Numbered from the stretch's first letter, positions 37,644-46,990 are shown. The stretch: 64,000 bases of DNA from an uncultured SAR116 cluster alpha proteobacterium (GCA_902616615.1 CACMTN010000003.1:1-64000); one strand, 5' to 3'. The notes: generated by a model from the sequence alone, not told the origin. Translations and numbers: made by a program.

Positions 37644-38962
37644 TAGTTAACCAAGCAATCTATTAAAGAAGAAACTTTACTTTCAGAGGGCGAGTTTAAG
37701 ATTGTAGAAATTTCATGAGATTTATTTTTTGATAGCAATGACTCAGATTTGTTAACAATTTTATTTTCCAAAATATTTTGATCAATCTTGTCTGATAAAT
37801 CATGTTTATTTTTTATATCTCTAGTTCCATCTTTAATATAAATTGAAGACTGAGTATTTGTTAATTTGTCATTAGGTATGACTCTTACCTTGTCCCTAAC
37901 ATTATTTATTTTTTCATCAAAACAAATATCATCGTTGTACGTCCCTAAGTCGGCTGTGTCTTTGCCATAAATTGACATGGCTGCTGTTAATTTATAAGAA
38001 AATTTTGATTCCAAACCAGTTTTAGGTTCTTGAATATTACACACTTTGAGCCAAGAAGGATTAGTTTCAATTGCAATCTCTTCAATTGATTCAGGATTAA
38101 AGTTGTTTTCTTGTTTTAATTCCTCAAGTGCTTCCAGGAAAGAATGTAGACCATGACAACAAGCATGAAATTTATACTTAATTTCAGGAAACAAGAAGTC
38201 TGTTCCTAAGTTTTCTACAGCTCTTGTAGGAGTTTTTTTATCCCAACCATGAGTTTGAAAAAAACCTTGATCACACTCAATACCATCTTTTCTTGACACA
38301 AACCCAAGTTTAGATAATTTGGCAGCCTCAATACCATTTGATGCAGCCATCCCTGCGTGATACGGTTTACCCATAGTACCAAATTGGGATTTAATTCCAG
38401 ATGCTCTGGTTGAAACCAAACCAAGCGCATTTATTGTCTGATCCTCGCTCAAATTTAGTAATTTTGATGCAACAATTGTCGCACCAAATGATCCACTTGT
38501 AGCAGTTTGATGGAACCCTGCATTATAATGTGAATAGCCTAAGATATGACCAATTCTAGTAGAGACTTCAACTCCTGACATATAAGCAAGTAATAAATCT
38601 TCTATAGATAATTCTAATTCTTCGCCTAAGGCTAAAGCAGTTGGTAATGCACTTGAAGTTGGATGGCCAACAAAAAGAAAGTGAGTGTCATCATAATCTA
38701 ATGCATGACCAGTTGCTCCATTAGCTAAAGCTGCGCCTCTTGATGAAACGTTGTATCCAGTTGAAATCACTCGTGCTTGATTAACGCCATTTTCTTCTTT
38801 AACCATTTCAGAAACTATTTTCGAAACCGGTTCTTGTTTTGCCGCATAGGCTACTCCACACCAATCTAGAATAGACATCTTTGCAAAAAACTTCATTTCA
38901 TCATTAAAACTGTCTAGTGTACTATTAAATCCATAACTACCAAATAATTTTGTAATCGACAT
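37643..38962 (-). CDS. MmgE/PrpD family protein (copy 2)
   Basis: The 439-residue protein has LDWCGVAYAAKQEPV, ANGATGHALDYDDTHFLFVGHPTSSALP and GFHQTATSGSFGA, all family markers. It lacks the KPY-type motif of copy 1 and reads KYKFHACCHGLHSFLEA there instead. A homologue of unknown role sits in itaconate loci of pseudomonads. It could be a dehydratase or decarboxylase of a C5-C6 tricarboxylate. It is third-from-start in a nine-gene leftward unit. Confidence 0.87.
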   Translation of the reverse strand: MSITKLFGSYGFNSTLDSFNDEMKFFAKMSILDWCGVAYAAKQEPVSKIVSEMVKEENGVNQARVISTGYNVSSRGAALANGATGHALDYDDTHFLFVGHPTSSALPTALALGEELELSIEDLLLAYMSGVEVSTRIGHILGYSHYNAGFHQTATSGSFGATIVASKLLNLSEDQTINALGLVSTRASGIKSQFGTMGKPYHAGMAASNGIEAAKLSKLGFVSRKDGIECDQGFFQTHGWDKKTPTRAVENLGTDFLFPEIKYKFHACCHGLHSFLEALEELKQENNFNPESIEEIAIETNPSWLKVCNIQEPKTGLESKFSYKLTAAMSIYGKDTADLGTYNDDICFDEKINNVRDKVRVIPNDKLTNTQSSIYIKDGTRDIKNKHDLSDKIDQNILENKIVNKSESLLSKNKSHEISTILNSPSESKVSSLIDCLVN

Positions 38963-38982
38963 AATCTACCCTTTCCCTAAAA

Positions 38983-39840
38983 CTATTCAAAATGTGCTTC
39001 AGCTTGCATGGTCATTCCTGAACCCTCTACAGCACCCCAACAACTAACACTTCCATCAATGTTTTCCTTTGCGCCAATTATATAATCACTATTTGCAAAA
39101 ACAGGGGCCATAACTTTATGACTAAATGATTTTACAGTTTTGCCTTTAAGCTTTTCAGCTGCCCTTAATAAAAAAGTAGCTTGCAACGGACCATGAACAA
39201 TTAAATCAGGATAGTTCTCTTCATTTTTAGTATATGGATAGTCATAATGTATTCTATGACCTACAAAACCAATCGCTGAATAACGGAACAATATTGTTGG
39301 ATGCATAAAAATAGTTTCTGTATAGTCTGCGTCTTCAGGTATTTTATCTGACACACCAGAACCACCGCCTGCTTTAGTTACATCTCTATAAACAATATTA
39401 TGAAGTTCATGCAATCTTACCTCTTCATTAACTAAAAATTCATACTCTGCAGTAACAAAACAAAGCTGTCCTGTCCTACCTTCCTTTAGTTTTATGTCAG
39501 CTACCTTAGATTTTTTTATTACTTTATCACCTACTCTTAAAGGTTTTATTACTTTGATCAGACTGCCTGCCCACATTCTTCTTGGAAGTGGGACTGGAGG
39601 CAAAAAATCACCTTTAGCTGGATGAGAATCCACACCAAGTTCGTCATTTTTTTTTAAATCCCAACCTAACATCCAATGCAAACCAGAGGTTGCATCCTCC
39701 CCAATTTTGGGATCGCCTGGATCAATATTTAATGTTGCTCTGTACCTCTGTTCAACAATTGGTGTAAGGTAATCTGTTACAGTCTCTATATTACCTAACC
39801 ATTTATTTAAATGATTAATATCAAGCGCTTCATTTTCCAT
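38983..39840 (-). CDS. FAS1-type MaoC dehydratase, itaconyl/mesaconyl-C4-CoA hydratase-like
   Basis: The 285-residue protein is a double-hotdog hydratase-like protein. GLHWMLGWD and LPRRMWAGSLIKV are typical of mesaconyl-C4-CoA hydratase (Meh) and itaconyl-CoA hydratase (Ich), and the second half has RYSAIGFVGHRIHYDYPYT with the catalytic histidine region and VHGPLQATFLL. It is the first gene of the unit. Hydration would give citramalyl-CoA, the substrate for the downstream lyase. Ich and Meh cannot be told apart by eye. Confidence 0.82.
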   Translation of the reverse strand: MENEALDINHLNKWLGNIETVTDYLTPIVEQRYRATLNIDPGDPKIGEDATSGLHWMLGWDLKKNDELGVDSHPAKGDFLPPVPLPRRMWAGSLIKVIKPLRVGDKVIKKSKVADIKLKEGRTGQLCFVTAEYEFLVNEEVRLHELHNIVYRDVTKAGGGSGVSDKIPEDADYTETIFMHPTILFRYSAIGFVGHRIHYDYPYTKNEENYPDLIVHGPLQATFLLRAAEKLKGKTVKSFSHKVMAPVFANSDYIIGAKENIDGSVSCWGAVEGSGMTMQAEAHFE

Positions 39841-39936
39841 TTACCGAACCTTTATTTTTAAGAATATTTGAAACTATTAAATATAAAAATTATATTAATA
39901 TCAATTAATAAAATATTTAATGATAGTATCTTTGAA

Positions 39937-40281
39937 ATGCCTTCTTTAATTTTACATGTAGATGAAACCTTAGAAAATATTTTTGAAATTTCTGCAGTTA
40001 AAGCAATAGAAAAAAGCATAATAGATATTATGCAAGAAGAGTTAGAGGCTGAAAAAAACAACTGTCAAATTATATGGGTTAAGAGTAAAATTATTTGCTC
40101 AAATTATAAAATATTTGGTGAATTGAAGTTTAGAGATAAAGGGACTAGAAATATTGACAAAAGAGATAAATGTTTAAAAAGAATTGGTAAAATTTTACAA
40201 AATAAATTTAATGCCTTTATAAGACTTAGGGCATTCTCAATTCAAGATGCATCAATAACTGCACTAGATCTTGTAAATTAA
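39937..40281 (+). CDS. Small tautomerase-like protein (possible)
   Basis: The track starts at a TTG (39868), but the ATG at 39937 gives a 114-residue protein beginning Met-Pro (MPSLILHVDE), the N-terminal proline expected of tautomerase-superfamily enzymes such as 5-carboxymethyl-2-hydroxymuconate isomerase. Spacing of strands and a helix fit loosely. It is 38 bp upstream of a crotonase on the same strand. No Shine-Dalgarno is obvious. The assignment rests mainly on the MP start and size, so it is tentative. Confidence 0.45.
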   Translation: MPSLILHVDETLENIFEISAVKAIEKSIIDIMQEELEAEKNNCQIIWVKSKIICSNYKIFGELKFRDKGTRNIDKRDKCLKRIGKILQNKFNAFIRLRAFSIQDASITALDLVN

Positions 40282-40318
40282 ATATGTATTTCAAGTGATA
40301 AAAATAGAAGGATCAGTA

Positions 40319-41110
40319 ATGAGTAAAAATATTGTATTAACAAGCGTAAATGAAAGAGGAATTGCTGAAGTTATTTTAAACCGTCCAGAAAGAAATAATG
40401 CATATAACGGAGATATGATTATTGAATTAATCAAAAGCTTTGAATCTTTATATAAAAATAATTCTGTAAGAATAGTGCTAATTAAAGGCAATGGAAAACA
40501 TTTTCAAGCAGGAGCTGACTTACAATGGCTTAAAGAAATTGGTAAACTTAGTCAAAAAGAAAATATAGAGGTTTCGAGAAAAACAGCTTCAGCGATTCAA
40601 GGTCTTACAAAGTTCCCTAAGCCAACAATAGCTTTGATCCATGGAGGATGCTTTGGAGGTGGAACTGGAATTGCCGCAGCAGCTGACATAGTAATAGCTA
40701 GTGAAGACGCTATTTTTTCTATTTCTGAAGCTAGATGGGGGGTAATGGCAGGAATAATAATACCTCATTTAAACGCCAGTATTGGCGTAAGAAACGTTAG
40801 AAGATATGCTCTTACATGTGAGCGTTTTAGCTCTAGTCAGGCCAAGGATATGGGTTTAGTTCACCAAGTTTGTAAAACGGGTGAGCTTGAAAATGCTGTT
40901 CAACCTGTTATTGAGGACTTGTTAATGTGCGCTCCAGATGCATTGGAAGCTACAAAAAGAAGAACTTTAATTGAAAGTGGTTTAATGTTGTCAGATGAAA
41001 AATTTGACGAACTTGTTTTTGAACATTCTCAAAAAAGGATGACTAATGAAGCAAAAGAGGGTCTAAATAGTTTTCTTGAGAAAAGAGCTGCATCTTGGTA
41101 TCAAAATTAA
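40319..41110 (+). CDS. Enoyl-CoA hydratase/isomerase (crotonase), methylglutaconyl-CoA hydratase-like
   Basis: The track starts at a GTG (40295); the ATG at 40319 has a GGA site just before it and gives 263 residues. Crotonase oxyanion-hole segments are HFQAGADLQWLKE (near residue 63) and HGGCFGGGTGIAAAADI (near 105), and the glutamate region is ISEARWGVMAG. The AGADLxWL block is seen in methylglutaconyl-CoA hydratase (LiuC). No other leucine-degradation genes are nearby, so the substrate is open. Confidence 0.87.
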   Translation: MSKNIVLTSVNERGIAEVILNRPERNNAYNGDMIIELIKSFESLYKNNSVRIVLIKGNGKHFQAGADLQWLKEIGKLSQKENIEVSRKTASAIQGLTKFPKPTIALIHGGCFGGGTGIAAAADIVIASEDAIFSISEARWGVMAGIIIPHLNASIGVRNVRRYALTCERFSSSQAKDMGLVHQVCKTGELENAVQPVIEDLLMCAPDALEATKRRTLIESGLMLSDEKFDELVFEHSQKRMTNEAKEGLNSFLEKRAASWYQN

Positions 41111-41126
41111 ATCATAGGATATATAA

Positions 41127-42482
41127 ATGCCTGCATTAGTTACAAATTCAAAAATATGGGGAGAAGTGTTTGGTACTAAAGAAATGCATTTCTTATTTTC
41201 TGATGAGAGTACTACACAACTTTATTTAGATGTAGAAGCGGCTTTAGCAAGATCACAATCAAAGTTGAATATTATACCAAAAGAAGCTGGAGAAAAAATA
41301 ACCCAAGCAGCAAAAGTAGATATAATTGATTGGAAGAAACTTGAAAAAAGGACATCTATAGTTGGATATCCAATTCTTCCACTAGTAGAACAACTAAGTG
41401 AAAAAGTTGAAGGCAACTTTGGACAATTTTGTCATTGGGGCGCTACAACACAAGATATTATGGACACAGCAGATATCCTTCAAATTAGAAAGGGTCTTGA
41501 ATTATTATCTAAAGACCTAAAGTCAATTTCAGATGCTTTAGAAAAAATTGTTGAATATCACATTAAAACACCGATGGCTGGTAGAACACATTTGCAACAT
41601 GCTTTACCTATATCTTTTGGGTACAAGGCATCTACTTGGTTATCTGGTATAGATAGGCATCACAAAAGACTGGAAGAAATAAAGAAACGTATTTTCAATG
41701 TTTCATTTTTTGGAGCAGCAGGAACACTTGCTTCTTTGGGAGAAGATAAAGGTCTTAAGACACAGTCAACTCTTGCAGAAGAATTAGATCTGAATGTACC
41801 TGACGTAAGTTGGCATTCTATTAGAGATAATTTTTGTGAAGTGACTGGTTGGCTTGCAATAGTCGCCGCATCGCTTGGTAAAATAGCTTATGATGTGATG
41901 TTAATGATGCAAACAGAAACACAAGAAGTGGCTGAACCATATCTTCACGGACGAGGTTCTTCTTCGACAATGCCTCAAAAAAGAAACCCCATTTCTTCTG
42001 AGATAATGCTGGCTTGTTCAAAACTATTAAGAGAACATCATTCTTCTATGCTAGATGCTATGGTCCTTGACCATGAAAGAGCTACAGGTCAATGGCATGT
42101 AGAATGGCATGTAATACCTAACGCCTTTTTGGTTGCTTCTTCATCTTTCAACTCAGCTAAATATCTTTTGGAAGGTTTAGAAGTATCACCTGAAAAAATG
42201 AAGGAAAACATTTATAAAACTAATGGGTTAATTGTTGCAGAGTCTGTTATGATGGCCCTCGCACCCAAAATGGGAAGACAAATTGCACACGATTTAGTTT
42301 ATGACTGTTGTAGGGAATCAATCAAAAACAACATATCATTCATAGATATATTATTAAAAAACAAAGAAATTTCTAAATTTTTTAATGAACAAGATTTGTT
42401 AAAAATGATAGATCCATCTAATTATTTAGGAGCAGCTCCTACTATGGCACAGAGACTTTTAGATAAAAGAAAGTTACCATAA
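41127..42482 (+). CDS. Fumarase/aspartase-superfamily lyase, PcaB or adenylosuccinate-lyase-like
   Basis: The 451-residue protein has the superfamily signature GSSTMPQKRNPI near residue 275, the HWGATTQDIMDT block near 110 and GRTHLQHALP near 150. The size and blocks resemble 3-carboxy-cis,cis-muconate cycloisomerase (PcaB) and its COG0015 relatives. It lies between a crotonase and a thioesterase, 16 bp from the former. PcaB would connect to pcaHG at 58 kb, but the genes are far apart, so another elimination reaction is possible. Confidence 0.75.
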   Translation: MPALVTNSKIWGEVFGTKEMHFLFSDESTTQLYLDVEAALARSQSKLNIIPKEAGEKITQAAKVDIIDWKKLEKRTSIVGYPILPLVEQLSEKVEGNFGQFCHWGATTQDIMDTADILQIRKGLELLSKDLKSISDALEKIVEYHIKTPMAGRTHLQHALPISFGYKASTWLSGIDRHHKRLEEIKKRIFNVSFFGAAGTLASLGEDKGLKTQSTLAEELDLNVPDVSWHSIRDNFCEVTGWLAIVAASLGKIAYDVMLMMQTETQEVAEPYLHGRGSSSTMPQKRNPISSEIMLACSKLLREHHSSMLDAMVLDHERATGQWHVEWHVIPNAFLVASSSFNSAKYLLEGLEVSPEKMKENIYKTNGLIVAESVMMALAPKMGRQIAHDLVYDCCRESIKNNISFIDILLKNKEISKFFNEQDLLKMIDPSNYLGAAPTMAQRLLDKRKLP

Positions 42483-42486
42483 TATA

Positions 42487-42903
42487 ATGCAACAATTAAT
42501 GACAAAAGAAAGCCTTGATAAATTTTTAAATAAAGAATTTCCTCAAGTAAGCAAAAACTTCAAGATATTAAATGTAAGCAACCAGTCTTTTTCAATGCTA
42601 ATGTACATTACTGAAGAACATTTGAGACCAGGGGCAACAGTTTCAGGCCCAACAATGTTTTTATTGGCAGACGTAACTTTTTATTTAGCAACACTAAGCA
42701 TTATAGGACCAAAAAGTCTTACTGTTACAACCAATTGTTCAATAAATTTTTTAAGAAAACCAAATGAGAAAAATTTAACTAGTAAAGCCAGAATTTTAAA
42801 ATTAGGAAAAACTTTAAGTGTAGGCGATGTTTTAATTTATTCAGAAGATATTGACGAGCCTGTTGCCCACGCTTCACTTACATATTCTATTCCACAAAAA
42901 TAA
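42487..42903 (+). CDS. Hotdog-fold thioesterase (PaaI-like)
   Basis: The 138-residue protein contains the hotdog core RPGATVSGPTMFLLADVTFYLA and SLTVTTNCSINFLRKP, as in PaaI/YigI-type acyl-CoA thioesterases, where the aspartate in LLADV is the usual catalytic position. It begins 4 bp after the PcaB-like stop, within the same transcript. It may release CoA from a product of the upstream enzymes. Its stop lies two bases from the convergent fghA stop. Confidence 0.8.
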   Translation: MQQLMTKESLDKFLNKEFPQVSKNFKILNVSNQSFSMLMYITEEHLRPGATVSGPTMFLLADVTFYLATLSIIGPKSLTVTTNCSINFLRKPNEKNLTSKARILKLGKTLSVGDVLIYSEDIDEPVAHASLTYSIPQK

Positions 42904-42905
42904 AT

Positions 42906-43730
42906 TCATATTCTATCTCTATGCCAATTTAAATGATCTGACATAAAGGTTGATATAAAATAATATGAATGATCATAATTTGGGTGCATTCTAAGTTTTA
43001 AATTAATATTTTTATCTTTACATGCATCATCTAATAGCCAAGGTCTTAACCCTTCTTTTAAAAAACTGTCCGCATCTCCTTGATCAACAAGAATTTCAGG
43101 AAAATGATAACCATTTTTAACTAACGCTACACTATCATACATTTGCCAATCACTTTGATTTAAACCAATATATTTTTTAAAGGCGTCACTAGACCAGCTT
43201 GCTGTCGATGGCTCGACAATTGGAGCAAATGCAGAACAACTTTTAAATTTCTTTGGGTTTCTTAAAGCCATTACAATAGCTCCGTGACCACCCATTGAGT
43301 GACCAAAAATACTTTGTCTAGACATATCAAAATCGAAATTATTTTCAATAATACTTGGAAGTTCTTCAACTATATAAGTGTACATATTATAGTTTTTGTC
43401 ATAGGGCGATTCTGTTGCATCTAAATAAAAACCAGCCCCACTACCAAATTGCCAATTATCTTTTTCGTCGGGTATATTTTCGCCCCTAGGACTTGTGTCA
43501 GGACAAACGATTGCTATGCCTAATTCAGCTGCTTTTTTTCTATACTCTCCTTTTTCCATTACGTTTAAGTGACTGCAAGTCAAACCAGATAGATACCACA
43601 AGACTGGAGGATTTTTTATCTTTGGAGGGATGAAAACCGCAAAAGTCATTTCACAATTATTAACAAGAGACTGATGACTACAGACTAATTGTTTACCCTC
43701 AAATGAAAATACTTCAGATATATTTTTCAT
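42906..43730 (-). CDS. fghA: S-formylglutathione hydrolase
   Basis: The 274-residue esterase has WYLSGLTCSHLNVMEKGEYRKKAAELG, the nucleophile elbow GHSMGGHGAI (Ser near residue 146), the acid-base pieces VDQGDADSFL and HPNYDHSYYF. These are classical FghA features. It converts S-formylglutathione to formate and glutathione. Its start overlaps the stop of the class III alcohol dehydrogenase by one base. Confidence 0.95.
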   Translation of the reverse strand: MKNISEVFSFEGKQLVCSHQSLVNNCEMTFAVFIPPKIKNPPVLWYLSGLTCSHLNVMEKGEYRKKAAELGIAIVCPDTSPRGENIPDEKDNWQFGSGAGFYLDATESPYDKNYNMYTYIVEELPSIIENNFDFDMSRQSIFGHSMGGHGAIVMALRNPKKFKSCSAFAPIVEPSTASWSSDAFKKYIGLNQSDWQMYDSVALVKNGYHFPEILVDQGDADSFLKEGLRPWLLDDACKDKNINLKLRMHPNYDHSYYFISTFMSDHLNWHRDRI

Positions 43731-44839
43731 TAAAAAACTACGACTGATCTTATTGATTCACCAGCATGCATCAAATCAAAGCCTCTGTTAATATCTTCTA
43801 ATTTTAAATTATGAGTAATCATTGGATCAATATCAATTTTGCCTTGAAGATACCACTCCACAATTTTAGGAACGTCGGTTCTTCCTCTTGCTCCCCCAAA
43901 AGCTGTACCTTTCCAGCTTCTACCTGTAACTAGTTGGAAAGGTCTAGTTTTAATTTCTTGCCCTGCTCCAGCAACCCCAATTATTATACTTTCTCCCCAG
44001 CCTTTATGTGCGCACTCTAAAGCTTGTCTCATTACATTCACATTCCCAATACATTCAAAAGAGTAGTCTGCACCACCACCTGTAAGATCAACCAAGTAAT
44101 TAACCAAATCACCGCTAATCTCTGATGGATTTACAAAATGTGTCATACCAAACTTTTTTCCCCAAGATTCTTTTTTGTTATTCATGTCGACACCAACAAT
44201 CATGTTTGCTCCTATCATTCTCAAGCCTTGAATGACGTTGAGCCCAATTCCGCCTAAACCAAAAACCACTGCGTTACAACCTGCAGTTGCCTTTGCTGTA
44301 TTGATAACGGCTCCAATACCTGTAGTTACACCGCATCCGATATAACAAATTTTATCAAAGGGAGCTTTTTTATTTACTTTAGCAAGCGCAATTTCAGGAA
44401 CTACAGTGTAATTTGAAAAAGTAGATGTTCCCATATAATGCAATATGGGTTTCTTATTTATCGAAAATCTACTAGTGCCATCAGGCATTACTCCCTTACC
44501 TTGGGTAACTCTTATAGCCTGACATAAATTAGTTTTCGGATGCAAACAATACTCACACTCTCTGCATTCCGGTGTATAAAGAGGAATTACATGATCACCT
44601 TCTTTAAGAGATGTTACGCCTTTACCCACTTCTCTTACAACTCCTGCTCCTTCGTGCCCTAATATTGCTGGGAAAAGTCCTTCAGGATCATCCCCAGAAA
44701 GTGTGAACTCATCAGTGTGGCATATGCCTGTTGCTTTTATTTCTACTAGAACTTCTCCGGAACGAGGCCCTTCTAAATCCACATCCATAATTTCAAGCGG
44801 TTTTCCCGCCTCTACAGCAACTGCAGCTCTAGTTTTCAT
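43730..44839 (-). CDS. S-(hydroxymethyl)glutathione dehydrogenase (class III alcohol dehydrogenase)
   Basis: The track begins at a TTG (44851), but the ATG at 44839 follows a GGGGGA site and gives 369 residues, the normal class III size. Visible are the catalytic-zinc motif GHEGAGVV, the structural-zinc cysteines [15 protein letters not shown], the GLGGIGLN nucleotide motif and the [11 protein letters not shown] region. It oxidises S-(hydroxymethyl)glutathione, handling formaldehyde together with fghA. Confidence 0.95.
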   Translation of the reverse strand: MKTRAAVAVEAGKPLEIMDVDLEGPRSGEVLVEIKATGICHTDEFTLSGDDPEGLFPAILGHEGAGVVREVGKGVTSLKEGDHVIPLYTPECRECEYCLHPKTNLCQAIRVTQGKGVMPDGTSRFSINKKPILHYMGTSTFSNYTVVPEIALAKVNKKAPFDKICYIGCGVTTGIGAVINTAKATAGCNAVVFGLGGIGLNVIQGLRMIGANMIVGVDMNNKKESWGKKFGMTHFVNPSEISGDLVNYLVDLTGGGADYSFECIGNVNVMRQALECAHKGWGESIIIGVAGAGQEIKTRPFQLVTGRSWKGTAFGGARGRTDVPKIVEWYLQGKIDIDPMITHNLKLEDINRGFDLMHAGESIRSVVVF

Positions 44840-44960
44840 TGTGTCCCCCAAACAATAATTTTCTTAAATGTAAAATTTATTATGATTTAATATCCATGAC
44901 TTGCAAGATTTTTTAGTATATAAATTAGTTTTCAAGGATTTAGATATTAGGAGCATCTCT

Positions 44961-45770
44961 ATGAGTTTTGTTGAAACTGAAATTAATGGCCAAATAATTA
45001 CTATCAGATTAAATCGTCCAGAAAGATTAAATGCTTTAAGCACTGTTATTAGAAAAGGTATGGCAGAAGCGTTCAATAGATATCATGAGGATAAAGATTT
45101 AGAAGTAGCAATTTTGACAGGAACTGGAAGAGGGTTTTGTGCAGGCGAAGATATGAAAGAGTCTATTGACAGAGGCATCCCAGGATCCCCAAAAGAATTT
45201 GTAGAAGAAAACTTAATTGACCCATTTCAGACAGGTGCTCTTCAAAAGCCAGTCATAGCAGCAGTAAATGGATATGCAATGGGTGGTGGATTTATGTTAG
45301 TTGAGAGAACAGATCTTAGGATTGCTGTAAAAGAAGCAATTTTTGAAATGTCAGAAGCAAAAAGATGGCTTCTTGGCGGTTATAATCATGGACATTATGG
45401 CAACCTCCCACATCCCGTTGCAACTGAAATGGCTTTTGGATATAGAATTTCTGCTGAAAGGATGCATCAAGTTGGTTTCATTAATCGTTTAGTGGAAGCT
45501 AAAGATCTTATGAGTGAGGCTTATTCAATGGCAGAACATCTGCTATCACTCCCTCCTGCTGCAAGAGTAAACACACTTTATATGATGAAGCATATGGCAC
45601 CAAAAATAAATCCTAATATTGCAGACCTTGCTGAAAAGCTACATCTTCACGGCGACACTGAGGATAGAATGGAAAGTAGAAGAGCCTTTGCAGAAAAAAG
45701 AAAACCAAATTTCAAAGGTTGGCTTAACCCAGAAGATAGATATAATATGCCGAAATTAGAGGAAAATTAG
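44961..45770 (+). CDS. Enoyl-CoA hydratase/isomerase (crotonase, copy 2)
   Basis: The track starts at TTG 44901; the ATG at 44961 follows an AGGAG site and gives 269 residues. The oxyanion-hole segments GFCAGEDMKESID and NGYAMGGGFMLVERTDLRIA are clear, and EMSEAKRWLLGGYNHG occupies the active-site glutamate region. It is 8 bp upstream of a CoA-transferase gene, so the pair probably activates and then hydrates an unsaturated acid such as a carnitine-type or aromatic-derived acyl-CoA. Substrate unknown. Confidence 0.86.
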   Translation: MSFVETEINGQIITIRLNRPERLNALSTVIRKGMAEAFNRYHEDKDLEVAILTGTGRGFCAGEDMKESIDRGIPGSPKEFVEENLIDPFQTGALQKPVIAAVNGYAMGGGFMLVERTDLRIAVKEAIFEMSEAKRWLLGGYNHGHYGNLPHPVATEMAFGYRISAERMHQVGFINRLVEAKDLMSEAYSMAEHLLSLPPAARVNTLYMMKHMAPKINPNIADLAEKLHLHGDTEDRMESRRAFAEKRKPNFKGWLNPEDRYNMPKLEEN

Positions 45771-45778
45771 AGGTCAAA

Positions 45779-46990
45779 ATGAGTGAAATAAATGGAGCTC
45801 TTTCTGGGTTAAAAATAGTTGCATGTTCAACAGCACAAGCTGGAACTGTTCCCTACATGTTAATGGCAGATCTTGGTGCTGAAGTAATTAAAATTGAAAC
45901 GCCAGGTAAAGGTGATAACAATCGTAACTCAGGTTTTTTGGAAGGAGAGATTGGATCATTTTTTGAGACTAATAACAGAGGAGTTAAAAGTTTAACTCTC
46001 AATCTTAAATCAGAAAAAGGACAAAAAATACTTCATAGTTTAATAAACGATGCTGATGTGTTTGGTCAAAATTTTAGACCAGGCGTTGCTGAAAAACTTA
46101 ATTTTGATTATGATACTCTTAGCAAAATTAATCCTAAAATAGTTTACGCTTCTGTTTCTGCTTATGGGCCTGATGCCCCAGACGGACACTTACCAGGAAC
46201 CGACGCAGTAGGACAAGCTTTAAGTGGAATAGCTGAAGCATATTCAATTCCTGGAAATAATTTAAGAACAGGAGTAGCCTCAGTTGCAGATGAAAGTTGT
46301 GCAATACTAACTTTTGGAGGAATTTTAGCGGCATATATAAATGCTCAAAAAACAGGAAAAGGTCAAAAGTTAGAAACTTCTTTAGTTGGGAGTGCTTTCA
46401 GACTTCTTGGTTGGACTATGACTACAGCAATGTGGAGTAACAGGCCACCAATTACTGGAGCTAGAATTAATGGAACAAGAGAAAGGCCGGGTATTGCAGC
46501 ATGTTTTAACGATATTAATGGTAAGCCTTTCGCACTCCAGCTTGATCCAGATGACTGGCGAGAAGCAATGAAAGCTCTTAACTTTTTTGATGTTTTGACA
46601 GAAAATGGTCTCATTGATCTTGGTTTAGCGTTTGAATCTGAAAAAAAGAAAACTGAAATTTTGGATAAACTTGCTGAATTATTCTCAACTGATACCAGAG
46701 ATAATTGGATATCAATATTAAGAAAGGCTGATATGATATCTACACACGTTAATACTATGCTTGAAGCATCTGATGATCCGAATATTAAAGAAAATAATTA
46801 TGTAACTGAAGTTTGGTACCCAGAATTAAACAAAAATATGAAAGTACACGGTACTCCTTGGAAATTTTCCAAAACACCTGCTAACATAAAAAGAGCACCT
46901 AAACTCGGTGAACACAATACTGAGATATTGTCTGGTCTAGGCTATACTAAAGATGAAATTGAAGGTTTTAAAGACGACAAGATTATTTAA
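45779..46990 (+). CDS. CaiB/BaiF CoA-transferase (copy 3)
   Basis: The 403-residue class III CoA-transferase has GLKIVACSTAQAGTVPYMLMADLGAEVIKIETPG, NNRGVKSLTLNLKSEKG and a variant active-site region GVASVADESCAILTFGG with an aspartate at about residue 168. It is coupled to the crotonase just upstream. Its stop overlaps the convergent gamma-carbonic anhydrase gene by 8 bp. Confidence 0.88.
   Translation: MSEINGALSGLKIVACSTAQAGTVPYMLMADLGAEVIKIETPGKGDNNRNSGFLEGEIGSFFETNNRGVKSLTLNLKSEKGQKILHSLINDADVFGQNFRPGVAEKLNFDYDTLSKINPKIVYASVSAYGPDAPDGHLPGTDAVGQALSGIAEAYSIPGNNLRTGVASVADESCAILTFGGILAAYINAQKTGKGQKLETSLVGSAFRLLGWTMTTAMWSNRPPITGARINGTRERPGIAACFNDINGKPFALQLDPDDWREAMKALNFFDVLTENGLIDLGLAFESEKKKTEILDKLAELFSTDTRDNWISILRKADMISTHVNTMLEASDDPNIKENNYVTEVWYPELNKNMKVHGTPWKFSKTPANIKRAPKLGEHNTEILSGLGYTKDEIEGFKDDKII

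Noticed and set aside
39858-40061. Minus-strand ORF of 67 residues opposite the tautomerase-like gene
   Set aside because: It is low-complexity Ile/Ser-rich shadow sequence; the plus-strand MP-start frame extends further and is better organised.
41821-42021. Minus-strand ORFs inside the PcaB-like gene and similar shadows
   Set aside because: They are entirely antisense to long genes with intact family motifs and have no ribosome site or recognisable domain.
44861-44960. N-terminal extension of crotonase copy 2 from TTG 44901
   Set aside because: The ATG at 44961 has AGGAG and the normal crotonase N-terminus; the extension has no family match.
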